Source: Monoplex corrugatus | Taxonomy: Eukaryota; Mollusca; Gastropoda; Littorinimorpha; Ranellidae | NCBI GenBank assembly: GCA_030674185.1 | Contig: JAPXFY010000022.1 | Span: 47,296,398-47,360,397, forward strand | Reading direction: 5' to 3' | Length of the DNA stretch: 64,000 nt | Notes under the pieces: generated by a model | What the model was told of the DNA's origin: nothing | Database searches by the model: none | The model's input: only the letters and a program-made list of their open reading frames with translations | Shown here: positions 23,698 through 34,296 of the stretch, one piece after another | Layout: the number at the start of each line of letters is the position of its first letter | Position numbering within the stretch: the stretch's first letter is position 1 | Program-made: the position numbers and the translations under genes

Positions 23698-24095
23698 GTG
23701 TGTGTGTGTGCGAGTGATGTGTGTGTGTGTGCGAGTGATGTGTGCGAAGTGATGTGTGTGTGTGCATGATGTGTTTTGCGTGTGAATGTGTATGGTCTAT
23801 GTACGTATGTGTGCGTGTGTGATGCGTACGTGTCTGTGCCCTGAATGTGGTATGCGTGTGTATGCGTGTGTATGTGTGTGTAGGCCTGTGTTTGTATGCG
23901 TGTGAGTTTGTGTTTTTGTGTGTATGTGTATGTATGTATGTATGTATGTTGCGTGGGTATGCATGTGTGTGTTTTTGTGTTTGTGTGTACGGGTCTGTGT
24001 TCGTTTCTCTGTGTGCGCGTGGGGAAGGGGAATAGTTAGTCTTGGTGATGGTAGACAGGTGGAGACGTATGTGTGTGTGTGTGCCAAGACTGTTC
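23598..24095. repeat. (GT)n microsatellite with diverged tail
   Basis: Starts six bases after the exon 5 donor: a pure GT run of about 95 bp, then GT with GCGAGTGATG-type and TATG interruptions. Confidence 0.97.
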
Positions 24096-24164
24096 TTGTT
24101 TTTGATCGAAAACTTTGATGTTTTTGCTGTCCAGCGCCTAAACAACTTCGGTTTCCACAAACTC

Positions 24165-24290
24165 CGGAACTCTGTCATATTTAAATTCATATCATACTCG
24201 CATTGACTTTCATATCTACTTATTCAACGGAACTCCGTCATATTTGAATTCATATCATACTCGCATTGACTTCATCATATCTACTTATTC
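24165..24290. repeat. 63-bp tandem duplication in intron 5
   Basis: Two near-identical copies (24165-24227 and 24228-24290) containing CATATCATACTCGCATTGAC. Confidence 0.9.
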
Positions 24291-24377
24291 ATTTCTTTTG
24301 TCCCATTGGATTTAACCATGTGAAACTCGGGCTGCTCTCCACTATGAGATCGCGTCGCCGCAGTGCGGTGCCACAAA

Positions 24378-24906
24378 TTTTTTTTTAAACCAAATCGCAC
24401 GCACACACGAGATAATCAAAACAAGTGTATAAATCACAGCCTACATTTCGTGTTTTACGATAATAGGAACCCATGGACAGCAAAGAAAAGCAAACGAGAC
24501 ATCTTGATGGAGGCAGACACAAGTAGATCACTCATAAGGAAGATTAGGAAAAGACAAGCAACATTTATAGGCCATTTTATGAGGAAGGGGGATTTCAGAG
24601 ATGAGCACCTGGTCACAACGGGAAAGCTGGAGGGAAAGAGAGCACCAGGTAGACCCAGGGAGAGAATGCTGGACGGACTTGCAGAGTGGCTGGGGATGGG
24701 GGTGGGGGGTGGGGGAGATGCTAGGGGCAACGAGAGATAGAGATGGTTGGAAGTCCATGGTCGCCAACGCCATGCGGCAGGGCACCTGATGATGATGAGG
24801 AGGAGGAACCCATGCATATACAGCAGCTCCATTTTTTTAACCAAGACACACACACACACGCGAGATCATGAAAGCAGGTGTATAAATCATACATGTTTTA
24901 CTATAG
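24378..24906 (+). mobile_element. RTE-like LINE copy 8 between duplicated intron ends
   Basis: The LINE (about 24470-24800) runs from PWTAKKS to AMRQGT and (TGA)n, with AGGAACCCATG at both edges as a probable 11-bp target-site duplication. It carries a small insertion after KGDF (AGAGATG). Outside it, 24378-24465 and 24830-24906 are copies of the same ~85-bp sequence (AAACCAA, ACACGCGAGATCATGA, GTGTATAAATCA, TGTTTTAC). The downstream copy supplies the branch and acceptor region of exon 6. Confidence 0.85.
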
Positions 24907-25197
24907 CACTACCACCACCACCACCACCACCACCAGCTGTAATAACGGCAACAGGAACGGGTGTACGTGTGGCAGTCGCTGCCTCACCTCCTGTCCCTCC
25001 TACTCCAGTTCCTGCAGCAACGATGGTGGCGCTGGACTTGGGCGCAAAGGGAGGAGCCACAGCAGCAGCAGGAAGCCTCGTCTCCGGAATAGCAGCAAGT
25101 GCAACTGGCGTGGCTGACGTCACGGCCTCTGGGGTCACGGGGGCCGGGGGTGCTAGTGGTGTTTCTTCGGCTGCCGTTGTTGTTGGTCAGACTGCAG
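24907..25197 (+). CDS. Q-rich gene, exon 6 (polyproline, Ala/Gly/Val-rich)
   Basis: After the acceptor TTTTACTATAG the codon G+CA gives Ala and the exon reads ALPPPPPPPPAVITATGTG, later VPPTPVPAATMVALDLGAKG, then AASATGVADVTASGVTGAG and SSAAVVVGQTA, leaving G at the donor CAG|GTGTGT. The low-complexity Ala/Gly/Val/Ser composition resembles structural extracellular proteins, but no family is recognised. GC content is well above the flanking introns. Confidence 0.85.
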
Positions 25198-25684
25198 GTG
25201 TGTGCGTTGGAGGACTTATCAGAACCCTTTAACAGAAATGTGACATCCAGCGCGCGCGCGCGTTTGGGTTGTGTATGTGTGCGCGTGTGTGTGTGTGGTG
25301 TGTGTGGCGAGTTATGTGTGGTCTGTATGTACGTACACATGGTCGTATATGTGTGTCTGGTTGTGCATGTGTGCTCGAGTGCGTGCGTGCGTGGTGTGTT
25401 TCTTCGTTTGTTCCTATGTGCATGAGTGTTCTTCAGCATATACGGTGTCTGATTTCCGTTATTTCTAACGAACTTGTCGGATTCCGTGTGTATGGGTATA
25501 TGTATGTACCCATACACACACACATATACATTATTATATACACTGTATGATATATATATATATATATTCATACATGTACACACACGTGTGTGTATGATAT
25601 GTATATATATATATATATATAATATATTATATATATATATATTACATGTCTACACACACACTCGTGTGTGTATATATGTGTAGG

Positions 25685-25737
<53 letters not shown>

Positions 25738-26064
25738 CTTATAGGAGAGAGAGGAGGGGGAGAGGAGAGAGCGAAAGAATTGAAAACTAATAATATGATA
25801 ATGTAAGCAGTATTTTTTTCGGTTTTGAGTCAGAGGTTCTGCTGTTTTTTTTCATATACACACTCACCAGTGCAACACCTTGCTAAATTGCATTCAAGTC
25901 CCCGATCCAACGTTCGCTTTTAAGGATATTTTGTAAAATGCAAAATTAGCCTTGCTTCAGCTATTGTATAACCCTTTTACCACACAAGAAGTATAATACT
26001 TACCCGTCTCTTTTCAAGGTTTAAAACAAGATAAAAATTTAACAAAATTTATATTTATCAACAG
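25198..26064. other. Intron 6 with microsatellites
   Basis: CG-rich GT repeats at 25250-25420, (TA)n/(CA)n palindromic tracts at 25520-25680 and (GA)n at 25686-25735. No other exon. Confidence 0.85.
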
Positions 26065-26168
26065 GTCGAACGGCACCCCAGACAGCCGCACAAAGTGTAG
26101 TCGCCGCAGCGTCCGCTGGAGTAGCTTCCCCTGGCTCTGGTCCTGTCGCTGCCACTGCTTCTGGTTGA
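26065..26168 (+). CDS. Q-rich gene, terminal exon 7
   Basis: Acceptor TTTATCAACAG, then G+GT gives Gly and the frame reads RTAPQTAAQSVVAAASAGVA, SPGSGPVAATASG, stopping at TGA 26166-26168. The composition continues exon 6 exactly. The 3' UTR follows without a further splice signal. Confidence 0.85.
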
Positions 26169-26272
26169 AAATGTTTTGGGTGTGTTGTGGGGTTTGTGTG
26201 AATTGCATCATTTGTGAACATCGGGGGTGTACGGTACACTATTGACAGTGACTTCCTGAAGTTCTCACATAT

Positions 26273-26278
26273 AATAAA
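26273..26278 (+). promoter_or_regulatory. Poly(A) signal of the Q-rich gene
   Basis: AATAAA about 105 bp after the stop codon. Transcript cleavage is expected 10-30 bp downstream. Confidence 0.75.
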
Positions 26279-26941
26279 GGTTGACAACCATATTCTGAAA
26301 GAATGGAGCGCGTGGATGATTACACACGCGGGCGCCCACACACGTACACAAATAATATACATACACTCACACACTCTCCCACGCAGATAGAAGTATAAAG
26401 GCTGACTGTTCTGAAACTGCTATTGAATTTCACTGGTTCGATTTAGCACTATTTGAATATAGAATATTGGACTTTTTAATTTCAATCATATTTTGTCCAC
26501 TTTTATTTTTAGATCAGAAAAGTTGTCTAAAAGCGCTGACATATTTTGTAATTATACTTAAACAATGGAGAAACTCATGAATGAATAAAAAAAAAGATAA
26601 ATAAACTACACACATGAGCACACACACATACACAAACACATACACATATCGTCTAATATTACTTATAGTGAAAAGACGTCAAATCAAAGAATGAAGAACA
26701 TACACAAACGTACTTACACACTCAGGTACACACACTGGGACACACACACACTCGCTCTGGTACACACATACTCGGACATAACTCAAGACACACGCAAGCA
26801 CACACACACACACACACACACTGACATACACACACACAAACATACATATGCGCACATACACACACAAACATACACACACAAAAACACGCACGCGCAACTG
26901 TGTATTTACGAGGCTATAAAGCCAAGTCACTAATACGAATT
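26279..26941. other. Intergenic gap with diverged (CA)n
   Basis: Unique AT-rich sequence to about 26615, then imperfect CA repeats to about 26900. No gene seen. Confidence 0.7.
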
Positions 26942-27301
26942 ATACAGAACAAGTCACAACCAAAGAATAATACACGTTAACCAAAAAAAATATATGGAAC
27001 AGGTCACAACCAAAGAATTATACAAAACAAGTCACAACCAAAGAATTATACACATCACAACCAAATTATACAGAACAGGTCACAACCAAAGAATTATACA
27101 CAACATGTCACAACCAGAGTTATACGCAACCAATCATAGACAAGTCACAACCAAACTACACACAAATCACAACCAAAGAATTGGGTCTCAGCCAAAGAAT
27201 TATGCACAAGTCAAAGCCAAAGAACTACATACATCTCAACCAAAGAATTAAACGCAACAAGTCACAACCAAAAAATTATACACATATAGAACCAAACAAA
27301 A

Positions 27302-27384
<83 letters not shown>

Positions 27385-28440
27385 CTCACAACCAAAGAAA
27401 TGCACAAATCACAACCAAACAAATTATACGCAACACGTCACAACCAAAGAATTATACACAAGTCACTACCAAAGAATTGTATACACAAGTCAACCATAAT
27501 ATTATACACGTCTGATTACCATAGAATTATATAAATTACATTTACAAGTCAACCGAAAAAATGTTACACGTTACAACCAAAGTTGTAATGAACAAGTCAC
27601 ACCCAAAGAATTAGACGCAACTCACAACCAAAGAATTATACAAATCACAACCAAAGAATTATACAGTCACAACCAAAGAATTTTACACAAATCACAAACA
27701 AGAATTATACACGTCCACAACCAAAGAATTATACGCAACAGGTCACAACCAAAGAATTATACAGAACAAGTCACAATGAATTAAACGGAACAAGTCGCAA
27801 CAAAAGAAACACACGAGTCACCATATACACGAGTCACAACCAAAGAATTATGCACAAGTCACAACGAAATAATTATAAACGAGTCACAACCAAAGAATTA
27901 TACACAAGTCACAACGAAACAATTATAAACAAGTCACAACCAAATAATTATACACAAGTCACAACCAAAGAATTATGCACAAGTCACAACGAAATAATTA
28001 TAAACGAGTCACAACCAAAGCATTATACACAAGTCAACCAAAGAATTATACACGTCATTACCAAAGAATTATACACATGTAACAACCAAACAATTTTATA
28101 CACAACGAGTCAAACCAAAAAATTACATACAGAAAAAAATCACAACAAAGAATTATACATGACTCAATTAACAAATTATACACAACAAAAACCACAGAGA
28201 ATTATACACAAAAAATCACAACCAAAGAACTATTGTACAGAACTTGTCACAACCAAGGGATTATACAGAACTTGTCACAACCTACGGTTTATGCACAAGT
28301 CACAACCTACGAATTATGCACGTCACAACCAAAGAATTATACACAAGTCAACCAAAAAATTATGCACGTCAAAACAAAAGAATTATACACAACTAGTTAC
28401 TACCAAAGAGTTATAGAGAACAAGTCACAAGGAATCATGA
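26942..28440. repeat. 1.5-kb degenerate CACAACCAAAGAATTATAC array
   Basis: The word CACAACCAAAGAATTATAC, joined by ACAAGT or ACACAAGT, recurs dozens of times with variable spacing (about 20-35 bp), many substitutions and short deletions. A (CA)n run at 27304-27381 interrupts it. The irregular spacing separates it from a simple satellite. Confidence 0.93.
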
Positions 28441-29244
28441 TCGATTCCTGTACCTTACCCAGTCCACATCATTGTTAGCTGGTTGGCCTGATTAATTTAC
28501 ATGTAATAGGCCTTGCACTTAAGACTTTGGCATCGTCAGCTGGCTATTTGACCAACTTCCCTGCAGACGTGCCAGCTGCCACTGACTACTTTCCCTGGAA
28601 ACGTGCATTTTTAGGCCACTTTGAATTAATTTTCACAGGCGCCCCAAATAACTAACATCAACATGTAGGGTATGGTTAGAAAGGTAGTTTAATCCTCTGT
28701 TAGGATATCTACAGTATAAGGTTTGTTCAGACATGCTTTGAGGTTATTTGTGCAATGAAATATCATTGCTGAGGAGCATTTCAGACAAGCATTTCATCCA
28801 TTCAGCAGATGTAAACAAAACAGAAAAAAGAGACTCACCAATTCTCCATGACTTGTATCATTTGATCCGAAGCTCAAAATTACACACACACACACAAATT
28901 CCACAATCCTGAGTGAACCGCGACATCGCGCATTCGCAGGGCGCTCCATTTTGCCTTTATTTTAGTGAAGCACGCGGCTCGGGTGACGTTGTTCTCGCGC
29001 CCGAAAAATTCTTCAAATAGACTTTTTACTCGGGAAATCACTCTCACAGTATTTAGAAATGGTTATTTGATACTATAATAGAGGTTGTTTAACTTAGACC
29101 GTAACTGGCTTCACGTAGGAATTTTGTAACGCAAGACATTAGAATCCTAGCGTTACGTTGTGAACGGCGAGTTTGCTGAACGCTATATACCCCTAGCGTT
29201 CCGGCGCCTGCGGTTCTCCGCGAGAACGGTAGCGGGCTAGCGTT
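28441..29244. other. Intergenic gap with a CpG-rich patch
   Basis: 28915-29010 and 29130-29245 are rich in CpG, unlike their flanks. The second patch has CTAGCGTTACG twice (29147 and 29237) and a hairpin GTTCTC-CGC-GAGAAC at 29213-29227. No exon is visible. A promoter is possible but unsupported. Confidence 0.5.
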
Positions 29245-29249
29245 ACGAT

Positions 29250-29345
29250 GTGAAAAAGTTAAGATCTGAAGTTTGGAATTCAATCCCAGCCCACAACATA
29301 ACCGACCTGTTCACTGCCCATCTTAATGCTCTAGTCATTGTAGTT
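29250..29345 (+). repeat. SINE family S4 tail fragment
   Basis: TTCAATCCCAGCCCACAACA and CACTGCCCATCTTAATGC match the tail of the copy at 22750-22995. Confidence 0.65.
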
Positions 29346-29486
29346 GTGGTTGTGGTGAAGTCATTACAACAGACACTAAGGTTACACAGATTATCGTTGA
29401 CAATTTTCATTTCTTTCCAAACGACATTTGTTAAGATTCTGTGTCCAATCCAAATTTTGATCCATTTAAACTTCACGCTCTTAATG

Positions 29487-29487
<1 letters not shown>

Positions 29488-29585
<98 letters not shown>

Positions 29586-29588
29586 TGT

Positions 29589-29676
<88 letters not shown>

Positions 29677-29745
29677 ACGCATGCAGGAGTGTAAGTGTGT
29701 GTGTGTGTGTGTGGGTGTGTGCGAGTGTGAGTGTGTGTGCACGCG
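29488..29745. repeat. (GT)n microsatellite
   Basis: GT run of about 190 bp with a few AT and GC interruptions, then GAGTGTAAGTGT-type sequence. Confidence 0.97.
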
Positions 29746-29885
29746 CGCTACGAGCATGAAAGTGCCTGTGCTGGCGTATTATACAAGTCATCTGTTATTA
29801 TATCTGGTGGGGTGGAATTAAAAACGTAACAATCAATATTGAAAAACTTAAAACGGGAGTAGGAGGGAGAAGCAATCGGCGTTTT

Positions 29886-29940
29886 GTGTGTGCGTGTGCG
29901 CGCCGCGCGTACGCGGTGTGTGTGTGTGTGTGTGTGTGTG

Positions 29941-30007
<67 letters not shown>

Positions 30008-30020
30008 GTGTGTGTTTTCA
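29886..30020. repeat. (GT)n microsatellite
   Basis: Pure GT run preceded by CG-rich alternating purine-pyrimidine sequence. Confidence 0.97.
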
Positions 30021-30660
30021 AACGATTGGTATCCATATAATTGTACGATGAATTTTTTCGTTCCATTCTGAACATATGGTGTTACCGTCTTTTGATATCA
30101 AAATACAAGAGATCGAGCACATTTTTGCACCGAATGAATGCAACATTTAATCTGATAAAAAAAAAATGGTTGTTGAACATCATTGTGTGTTAAATGTCAG
30201 TTTCATGTTTCTTCGAGTCTCCTCTCAATCACCCCCCCCCCCCTCCTTCTGATTTCAAGACCTTGCCAGCACACTGGTTTTACGCAGGGTCTGTGTCTGC
30301 CAGATCTTCACTGGCAGAATTGGGCGAGTGCATATGGGATTGTTCAACTGCGATGAATCTTTCACAAAATTTTAAAACTGGTTCTTGAACTTTCTACAAC
30401 TTTTCACTGCTATCTGTTGTTGAATGTCTCCTTGTTTTAATACAATACATTAGCCACGGTCGATATACAACATGGCATATGTGCTCACATCTGTACCGTT
30501 CGAAAAGCTGTCTTTTTATTTCATTTCTTTGAATTTACAAAATACAACATATGATGATGATGCCCACGATGATGATGAAGATGGTGGTGGTATGGCTGCT
30601 GCTGCTGCTGCTGCCTCCTGTTGATCCGAGGGATGGTTAGACATACTGATGCTCAGGGGA
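30021..30660. other. Intergenic gap
   Basis: Poly(C) at 30229-30242 and short GAT and GCT triplet runs near 30553-30615. No gene seen. Confidence 0.5.
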
Positions 30661-30664
30661 CTGT

Positions 30665-31435
30665 TGTGGGTCTTCGTGTGCGATAGGACCAGTCCTAAGG
30701 ACACTTTCCCAATTCACTGCCTGCCAAGGTCTTCTACGGCATGGGACTCTGTTTCCATCGATTCTGTTTCTGTTGAACAGCAGTCGTTCTGCACTGTTCA
30801 AACGTGATTGTGCCCTGTATACACTGCTGTCCAAGATTGAGGCAGCCGAGATGTGGTTTCTCAAAGAATGTTGAGAGTTCCATGGACAGCAAAGAAAACA
30901 AACGAGACAGTCTTGATGGAGGCAGACACAAGTAGATCACTCATAAGGAAGATTAGGAAAAGACAGGCAACATTTATAGGCCATTTTATGAGGAAGGGGG
31001 ATTTGGAGCACCTGGTCACAACGGGGGAAAGCTGGAGAAAAAGAGAGCGCCAGGTAGACCCAGGGAGAGAATTCTGGACGGACTTGCAGAGTGGCTGGGG
31101 ACGAGGAGGGTGGGGGAGATGCTAGGAGCAACGAGAGATAGAGATGGTTGGAAGTCCATGGTCGCCAACGCCATGCAGCAGGGCACCTGATGATGATGAT
31201 AATGATATTATGATACACTGCTGTCACCAGCTTGCCGTGTTGTGGGCAGTGTCTTGCCCTGTTGGTGATGTTGATGCCACAGCTGATTAGGTTGGCCTTC
31301 AGATTGTCCTTGTATGGCTTTAATGGCCTTCCCTGGTCATGATGTCCTTGCTACAACTGTGTACATCAGCATATTTGTGATACCGCTGTCTTCCATGAAG
31401 ACGTGTCCTGTCCAAAGCAGCTGGTAATTTGATCA
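30665..31435 (-). mobile_element. LINE C-terminal fragment, split by an RTE insertion
   Basis: Minus-strand words WTGHVFMEDS, YKDNLKA-like sequence, then (after the 381-bp insertion) GTITFEQCRTTAVQQKQNR belong to the C-terminal region of a non-LTR reverse transcriptase different from the RTE-like family. It is decayed by frameshifts. Its two halves adjoin precisely when the inserted LINE and one target duplication are removed. Confidence 0.8.
30819..31225 (+). mobile_element. RTE-like LINE copy 9 with 13-bp target-site duplication
   Basis: ATACACTGCTGTC stands at 30819-30831 and 31213-31225. Between them is a 5'-truncated copy from KIEAAEMWF to AMQQGT with a (TGA)n-derived tail. It is inserted into an older LINE fragment of opposite orientation. 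Confidence 0.94.
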
Positions 31436-31624
31436 GTAGACAGCGATATAGAATTGATATAGATGTGACGTGTGGGTTGTTTACGGACGATTTGGTGGCA
31501 AAACTGCAAGATGGCTATCTTGTGTTGATGAAACAGTCGTGCAGTGATAAACAGAATTGGGTTTTGGATACGAATAAAATGTTTCCATAATTGTTCAACG
31601 AGTCAGTTTTTAAACTTTTCATTT

Positions 31625-31790
31625 GCACGCGCGCGCGTGTGTGTGCGTATTTGTGTATGCGCGTGCATGTGTGTGTGTGCGTGCGCGTGCACGCGTGTAT
31701 GATGGCGTGTGTGCGAGTTTGTGTACATACACCTTGTTCTTTGTGCAGTTAGAGGTGCATACAACTGTGTCTGGTCACGCACGTACACAT

Positions 31791-31875
<85 letters not shown>
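31625..31875. repeat. GT-rich then (CA)n microsatellites
   Basis: CG-rich GT repeats at 31627-31700 and a pure CA run at 31794-31875, separated by about 90 bp. Confidence 0.95.
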
Positions 31876-31878
<3 letters not shown>

Positions 31879-31879
31879 G

Positions 31880-32035
31880 TTCCAAGTTCAAACTGCTTAT
31901 AGCCCAGCCGACTATCACAGCCATATCAGGGCTAACATCACATCAAAAATGACCCGGTTAAGATAAAAGACAGTTATTAAAACCATGCTCGCCGTTAACC
32001 TTGCAAGTCTAAAATGCCATTAAAAACCATACTTG
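31880..32035 (+). repeat. Dispersed repeat S5, copy A1
   Basis: Contains AGCCCAGCCGACTATCACAG, GCCATATCAGGGCT and CGTTAACCTTGCAAGTC. The same blocks recur at 32130-32270 and 62070-62235. Confidence 0.8.
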
Positions 32036-32129
32036 GACGTAAAATCATATCGTGTGAAATCTGTTGACTTCTTGTAAAAACTGGACATTGCTTCAGGAGA
32101 GTCGTCTCGGAAGAGGTTCTTTAGTTCAG

Positions 32130-32270
32130 TTCAGTGTTCATACTGCATGTAGCCCAGCCGACTACTAGAGCCATATCAAGGTTATCACGTCAAAAATAAC
32201 CCGATAAAATAAAAGACAACAGTTTAAAACATTGCTCACCGTTAACCTTGCAAGTACGTTAGCAACAAAA
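32130..32270 (+). repeat. Dispersed repeat S5, copy A2
   Basis: Second copy of the repeat, about 250 bp after the first, sharing TAGCCCAGCCGACTA, GAGCCATATCAAGG and CCGTTAACCTTGCAAGT. Confidence 0.8.
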
Positions 32271-32803
32271 GTGATGGGAAATTGACTAAGAATTGCATAA
32301 AAATGGATGTAACATTAATGGCGCATGACATCAATGTTGTGATACTGTACAGACAAAAATGTTTTTGCACGTTTTCTTCAGTGGTAACGAGACAAGATAG
32401 GCCTAAAAATAAAACACACAAGCAAAACAAAACCGATTTCACTCTCTCAGTACTGTTAGTCATTGTACACCCTCACACCACCCGAATGTCCTATCTTACT
32501 TACGACATATAGAAATAACAATCTCGATTTTTCATGTACTGACTCTAGAGATATCCTTTACAACAAAAATAATGATATTAATTCGGTAGTCCAGCTGATT
32601 CTTAGATCCCCTGTTGGCAGATTGTTATGAAGAGTTAATTAATTGTTGTCTGTTATTGATTGACACTGTTAACTTAAATGTTTTGAATTCTTAATTGTAA
32701 TTGTTCCCCTTCTTACATTCAAACTCCCACTACCCCTTCCCATCCCCGCCCCCACCCTTTTCTTTTTTTTTTCCCTGTGTGGTGTGTGTGTGGTGTGTGT
32801 GTG

Positions 32804-32844
<41 letters not shown>

Positions 32845-32937
32845 GTATGTGTGTGTGTATGTCGTATCTAAAATCACTATTGTGAACAGACATTAAATAA
32901 AGATTCCTTTCTTTTCCTTTTACACCACCCGACTCAG
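32271..32937. other. Gap with short (GT)n
   Basis: A GT run at 32779-32862 and an AATAAA at 32896-32901 with no coding exon in front of it. Otherwise nothing recognised. Confidence 0.6.
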
Positions 32938-33291
32938 TGTTGTATGCTCCGAATTCATGCAGCCTTCACCACGACTTTCTCCACATGCCACAGTGCAGAT
33001 GAGTCCATGTCGTCCACAGGAACACCTCACAGATGTAAATTCCGTTTTTCAGGTTGTGTTTTACCGCGTGAAGAAGATCTTTGGTATGCAAGAACAATGA
33101 TGTTTGTATCCCAGCCCGATCTGTTGGACTCGGTGGCACCAATGAATCTGCAAGTTCTAAAAGACGAAATTCAGCGGCTGACGCACTTTGGAGTAATCGA
33201 CGGGTGCGTGCCTAAACATATTTTGGAGAAAATGTTTTTTGCGCAAGTTTTACAGGACAGCAATTCTAAATCGTCAAAGCCATGCACATAG
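32938..33291 (+). CDS. Hypothetical exon of an unidentified gene
   Basis: A pyrimidine tract ending GACTCAG precedes a 118-codon frame ending at TAG 33289-33291. The second half is well mixed and helix-like: REEDLWYARTMMFVSQPDLL, NLQVLKDEIQRLTHFGVIDG, VPKHILEKMFFAQVLQDSN. The first half is Ser/Thr/His-rich; a rival frame there (EFMQPSPRLSPHATVQMSP) is also protein-like, and an acceptor-like TTTTTCAG precedes 33055, so the true exon may begin there. I do not recognise the family, and no partner exon or close poly(A) signal is visible. It could be a terminal exon or a retrocopy. Confidence 0.35.
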   Translation, partial: CCMLRIHAAFTTTFSTCHSADESMSSTGTPHRCKFRFSGCVLPREEDLWYARTMMFVSQPDLLDSVAPMNLQVLKDEIQRLTHFGVIDGCVPKHILEKMFFAQVLQDSNSKSSKPCT

Positions 33292-34146
33292 TGTGTTATT
33301 CCACCATTACAATCATATCTAGTACTGTTGGAATGGTAACCCAGTTTTGCTCACTGACATCTTGAAGTCTTTAGCAATGTGTCATTTGATATTTGTTTCA
33401 TGAACGTTTCTGTAAACAAGAAGTACACAGCGTCCTCATGGGTTTGCAGAAGCAGTATGATGTGGCCGAGCCAGTCTGCATGACCACTGTAGCGATAGTT
33501 AAAGTACTCATATACTCTGAAAAAGACAAATTTTCATGGTCACACAGATGTTGTCTGGCTGTAATTTGCTTTGTTCCATGTATGCAAAAGCCTTTTTCTG
33601 ACAGATTTTACTTGTGGTCAAGTACATCATACACAAATAACGTATTGCTGTAGTGGTAAAGTGCAATCTATTTCGTGGCGATGAACATTTCTTTTTTTGC
33701 ACGATTTCCTTTTTAAATTGTCAATGTTCACTACAAAAAGATATGGGGGGAAGTTTACGAAATTCATTTAAATTACGTCAGAAAAACAAAGTTATGCAAT
33801 GATAATCATTGTTTATGCAGACATCATAATTCCATTGTTACTTCCCTAAAAATGTCAATGATTAGGTGGAAAGAAGACCGGCATTTTATACCCAGCTACA
33901 GATGGACTGATAACCATCAATGCATGCAAATGAACAGAAACCACAGCTTTTGTTTAGACAGTCAACTTGCAATGTTAACTTTGCATAATGTGTAGGCAGT
34001 CTGAGAAGAAGGACAGGCGGCCCGAACCCCTTAGAGTGTGAGGAATTTGGGGCCAAAACACTTTGCCAGTAGGGGCTTCTTCTCTGAGCATCTTCTGCTG
34101 TCTAGCTTTCTGTAGAATTTGTTTGTAACGAGTATGATGTGATTAT
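33292..34146. other. Gap without a supported gene
   Basis: An 86-codon frame at 33393-33653 has no supporting signals. No known repeat recognised. Confidence 0.5.
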
Positions 34147-34228
<82 letters not shown>

Positions 34229-34242
34229 ACACACACACACAC
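34147..34242. repeat. (CA)n microsatellite
   Basis: Nearly pure CA run with one CTCA interruption. Confidence 0.97.
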
Positions 34243-34296
34243 TATGATCACTTTCTTACGAAACAAAATGTTATCAAAGATATACTCCTAATCATA

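Noticed and set aside
24134..24183. Alternative terminal exon APKQLRFPQTPELCHI after CTGTCCAG
   Set aside because: It splices in phase from 23591, but its composition does not match and the 24907 exon gives a better continuation. It remains a possible minor isoform.
26942..28440. CRISPR-like array or coding repeats with ITKELYT-type frames
   Set aside because: Spacing is irregular, spacers are not unique sequence, and frames break repeatedly.
32896..32901. AATAAA as poly(A) signal of a gene
   Set aside because: No coding exon precedes it on the plus strand within reach.
33393..33653. 86-codon plus-strand frame
   Set aside because: No splice, start or poly(A) context and no recognisable motif; length is within chance.
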